Shown: one piece after another, positions 23,216 to 25,378 of the stretch
How the letters are laid out: each line of letters opens with the position of its first letter
Numbering within the stretch: the stretch's first letter is position 1
IMG/VR virus record: IMGVR_UViG_3300005617_000215
Location: 1-25,378 of that record
DNA: 25,378 nt
DNA from: a virus
Direction: 5' to 3' (one strand)
Translations under genes and position numbers: made by a program
The notes under the pieces: generated by a model
The model's database searches: none
Seen by the model: the letters and a program-made list of their open reading frames with translations, nothing else
What the model was told of the DNA's origin: nothing

Positions 23216-24029
23216 TCAGTTGGAAGTGCGAACTGCCGCGGGCGATCTCCTGACGTTCGTGTTCGACGATGTGACGGATGGGTACGCCCTCGAAGAGATT
23301 CGGGGGCTCGACCCCGTAAAGGCAACCATTGTTTCCTCAAGCTGGGCCGGCAAGGATGGAAAGCAATACCAGAGTTCTCGCCGAGAGGAACGAAACATCG
23401 TCATATCCTTGGGTCTCGAACCGGACTTCGTCACGACGACGGTTCGTACTTTGAGGAACGCTCTCTACAAGTGGTTCATGACTAAATCGCTCGTGAACCT
23501 TAAATTCTTCGATACCGAGGGCCCTGAAGTTACCATCCAAGGCCGGGTTGAGTCTTGCGAATCTCCACCTTTCTCGAAGCAGCCTCAGATGGATATTTCG
23601 ATCCTTTGCATGGATCCCGATTTCCTCGATATCGATGACGTCTCGATCGACGGCGACACTGTCTCGGACACTACCGAAACTCTCGTCACATACGATGGAA
23701 CGGTGGACACGGGTTTAGTGTTTGTTCTGAATGTAGATCGGACTCTCTCGGATTTCGTGTTCTACCACAGAGCACCAGATAACACCGTGAAGGCTTTGGA
23801 GTTCACCGCTTCGTTGTTGGCCGATGATATCGTGACCATCAACACCAACTTCGGCTCTAAGTCAATCACGCTCAATCGTGGGGGCATCGTCACGTCTCTG
23901 CTCTATGCGATGTCCGCTCAATCTGACTGGATCTCGCTCCAGAACGGAGATAACTATATTCGCGTTTACGCGACTGGAGCAGCCATCCCCTATAACATCA
24001 CTTATACTCCTCGATACGGAGGTTTGTGA
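23208..24029 (+). CDS. Distal tail protein (Dit-like)
   Basis: 273 residues from ATG 23208, overlapping the tape measure stop by eight bases, with GGGAG upstream at a long distance. The first half (VRTAAGDLLTFVFDD, GYALEEIRGLDPVKATIVSS, RREERNIVISLGLEPDF, NALYKWFMTKSLVNLKFFDT) fits the N-terminal belt domain of Dit proteins, which ring the tail tip. CESPPFSKQPQMDISILCMD closes that domain, and the second half is a beta sandwich. Position right after the tape measure is standard. It would recruit the hub protein encoded next. Confidence 0.75.
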   Translation: MLNQLEVRTAAGDLLTFVFDDVTDGYALEEIRGLDPVKATIVSSSWAGKDGKQYQSSRREERNIVISLGLEPDFVTTTVRTLRNALYKWFMTKSLVNLKFFDTEGPEVTIQGRVESCESPPFSKQPQMDISILCMDPDFLDIDDVSIDGDTVSDTTETLVTYDGTVDTGLVFVLNVDRTLSDFVFYHRAPDNTVKALEFTASLLADDIVTINTNFGSKSITLNRGGIVTSLLYAMSAQSDWISLQNGDNYIRVYATGAAIPYNITYTPRYGGL

Positions 24030-25204
24030 TGGAGCTCTACATCCTTGACGATCAGTTTCGCCGCGTCGAGGTGTTCGAGAAGTATGAATCGCTTATCTGG
24101 GCAGAGCGGTTCAATTCGCTTGGCGACTTTCGTTTAACGGTACAAGCTACGGACGAGAATCGGAAGATTCTATTGGAGGGCGTCCGTTTAGCTCTGCGAG
24201 GTTCTTGGCGGGTCATGGAAATCGAAACCGTTCAGGATTCTACGGATTCTGAAGGGAAAGCGATCCTTACGGCCACTGGACCTTCACTCGAGTATCTCTT
24301 GACCCAGAGAGTTGTTCGATACAGTCTGTCAGACACGCTCGATACCAAATGGGTTATATCTGACACTGCTCCGGCTACCATCGCTCGAACCATTTTTGAG
24401 AATATATGCGTTCTCGGTCTTTTGAGTTCGAACGATGTTATTCCATACATCGATCAAGACAGCACGTTCTTCCCAACCGACACGATCGATGAACCAACGG
24501 ATCTCATCGATTATGAAATGGAACCCATGACTTTGTACGACGCAGAGAAGAGACTCTGTGACGTCTACGATATGGGTTTCCGTCTTATTCGAAATTATGA
24601 CGAAAGCGAACTCTGGTTCGATATTTACATGGGAAGCGATCGTACTTCTCAGCAGACCGATTACCCGGCGGTCATTTTCAGCCAGGGCCTCGATAACCTG
24701 CAAAACACTTCTCAGTTGACCACGAAGACCCAATACAAGAACGTAGCGATCGTTATATCCCCAGTAGGGGTTCGAACAGTCTACGCTCCCGACGTGAGTT
24801 CCAGCGTGTCCGGCTTTGACCGAAGAGTAATGGTTGTCACTGCGAGCGATATTACAGACGCATCTTCATCTGTGGCCAATGCTCGTATGGATCAACGAGG
24901 TGCCGAAGCTCTCGGGCAGTCAAGAAAGTTCTCCGGGTTTGATGGAGAGATCAACCAAAATGCGCAGTATGTGTATCAGGTTGACTATTTCCTAGGAGAT
25001 CTGGTTGAGCTCAGGAATACTCTTGGCACGAAAACCGTAGTGAAAGTAACTGAACAAATCTTCGTCTCTGACAAAGAAGGCGATCGTTCTTACCCGACTC
25101 TAGAGATCCGTCGATTTGTTACGCCGGGTTCGTGGGACGATGCGACAGCTGACTTGGTTTGGGACTCAGCACCAAGTAGCAATACGTGGGACGACGGCCT
25201 ATAA
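24029..25204 (+). CDS. Baseplate hub protein, ReqiPepy6 Gp37-like
   Basis: 391 residues from ATG 24029, one base overlapping the previous stop (TGATG), with GGAGG six bases upstream; GTG 24026 is too close to that site. MELYILDDQFRRVEVFEKYE, SLIWAERFNSLGDFRLTVQA, ILTATGPSLEYLLTQRVV and the C-terminal YQVDYFLGDLVELRN match the Siphovirus ReqiPepy6 Gp37-like family. These proteins sit at the tail tip as the hub beneath the Dit ring and help open the cell envelope. No lytic domain is evident after the hub; the protein ends with a short flexible stretch (SAPSSNTWDDGL). Confidence 0.8.
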   Translation: MELYILDDQFRRVEVFEKYESLIWAERFNSLGDFRLTVQATDENRKILLEGVRLALRGSWRVMEIETVQDSTDSEGKAILTATGPSLEYLLTQRVVRYSLSDTLDTKWVISDTAPATIARTIFENICVLGLLSSNDVIPYIDQDSTFFPTDTIDEPTDLIDYEMEPMTLYDAEKRLCDVYDMGFRLIRNYDESELWFDIYMGSDRTSQQTDYPAVIFSQGLDNLQNTSQLTTKTQYKNVAIVISPVGVRTVYAPDVSSSVSGFDRRVMVVTASDITDASSSVANARMDQRGAEALGQSRKFSGFDGEINQNAQYVYQVDYFLGDLVELRNTLGTKTVVKVTEQIFVSDKEGDRSYPTLEIRRFVTPGSWDDATADLVWDSAPSSNTWDDGL

Positions 25205-25214
25205 GGAGGTCAAA

Positions 25215-25378
25215 ATGCCAATTGGAGACGACGCGGTAGCCGCCGGCTTTGCGATCGTAGACGGTTCTACTGACCTCATTATTGACGGAGATCAGGAGAT
25301 TAATCGTACTCGCGATTACGTAGCCCAAATTAAGGGACTCATTCCTGTGGGTAAAGCCGGCTATCGTACAGCAGCCGG
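25215..25378 (+). CDS. Tail fibre-like protein, N-terminal part (cut by window edge)
   Basis: An ATG at 25215 behind ATAAGGAGGT (25201-25210) opens a frame that runs to the window end (54 full codons): MPIGDDAVAAGFAIVDGSTD, then EINRTRDYVAQIKG and GKAGYRTAA. Short GDDA...AGxxIV starts with EINxTRDYIA are found, as I recall, in fibre or minor tail proteins of actinophages that attach at the baseplate. Its place after the hub fits this. The receptor-binding part is outside the window. Confidence 0.6.
   Translation, partial: MPIGDDAVAAGFAIVDGSTDLIIDGDQEINRTRDYVAQIKGLIPVGKAGYRTAA

Noticed and set aside
1-25378. tRNA genes, integrase, attachment sites or insertion sequences
   Set aside because: I looked for cloverleaf ends, recombinase motifs and terminal repeats and saw none I could support, so nothing in this window decides between a lytic phage and a prophage.

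Overview
This window is a piece of a tailed-phage (siphovirus) genome or prophage. Every gene I can support lies on the + strand and the genes are tightly packed, often with overlapping stop/start codons. A Gram-positive host is likely, and an actinobacterium is my best guess. The reasons are frequent GTG/TTG starts behind strong GGAGG-type ribosome sites, a baseplate protein that looks like the Rhodococcus phage ReqiPepy6 Gp37 family, an endolysin layout familiar from actinophages, and moderately GC-rich coding. Similar packaging and head genes also occur in Firmicutes phages, so the host is inferred and not proven.

Layout. 1-171 is the end of a SNF2-type helicase. 309-899 is a NUMOD4/HNH-like protein that has lost its catalytic histidine, behind a promoter with an inverted repeat. 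A terminator-like hairpin (about 931-977) precedes a run of nucleic-acid genes: a VRR-NUC-type nuclease (990-1352), a RecB/Cas4-like nuclease (1264-1824), and an 869-residue protein (1821-4430) carrying the RNA-polymerase beta-prime signature DFDGD, with helix-turn-helix segments at both ends. A small conserved protein follows (4435-4677), then a G/C-run non-coding block (4678-4820) that may hold a terminator and the packaging start (cos) site.

The packaging module begins with a small-terminase-like protein and an HNH endonuclease (4821-5571). A 3.2-kb cassette then intervenes: endolysin, gp6-like connector, collagen-containing receptor-binding/tail protein, a protein with two copies of an HFGxxGMxWGVR motif, and a small beta-rich protein. 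The large terminase follows (8808-10550), then an 18-codon micro-ORF, the portal, a prohead protease fused to the major capsid protein, head closure and tail terminator proteins, the major tail protein, a tail assembly chaperone, two further paralogues of the major tail protein, a fibre with four 36-residue repeats, an HK97-gp10-like protein, the tape measure protein, the distal tail protein, a Gp37-like baseplate hub protein, and the start of another fibre/tail gene cut by the window edge.

The most interesting object is the 1821-4430 gene, a candidate single-chain DNA-dependent RNA polymerase of the two-barrel (YonO/QDE-1-like) kind. Its N-terminus carries a short HYG...GRYPWG motif resembling the HFGxxGMxWGVR motif found twice in a structural-region protein, which raises the possibility that the polymerase is packaged in the virion. 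Also notable are the C-terminal domain shared by the capsid and tail-tube proteins, the three tail-tube paralogues, and the protease-capsid fusion.
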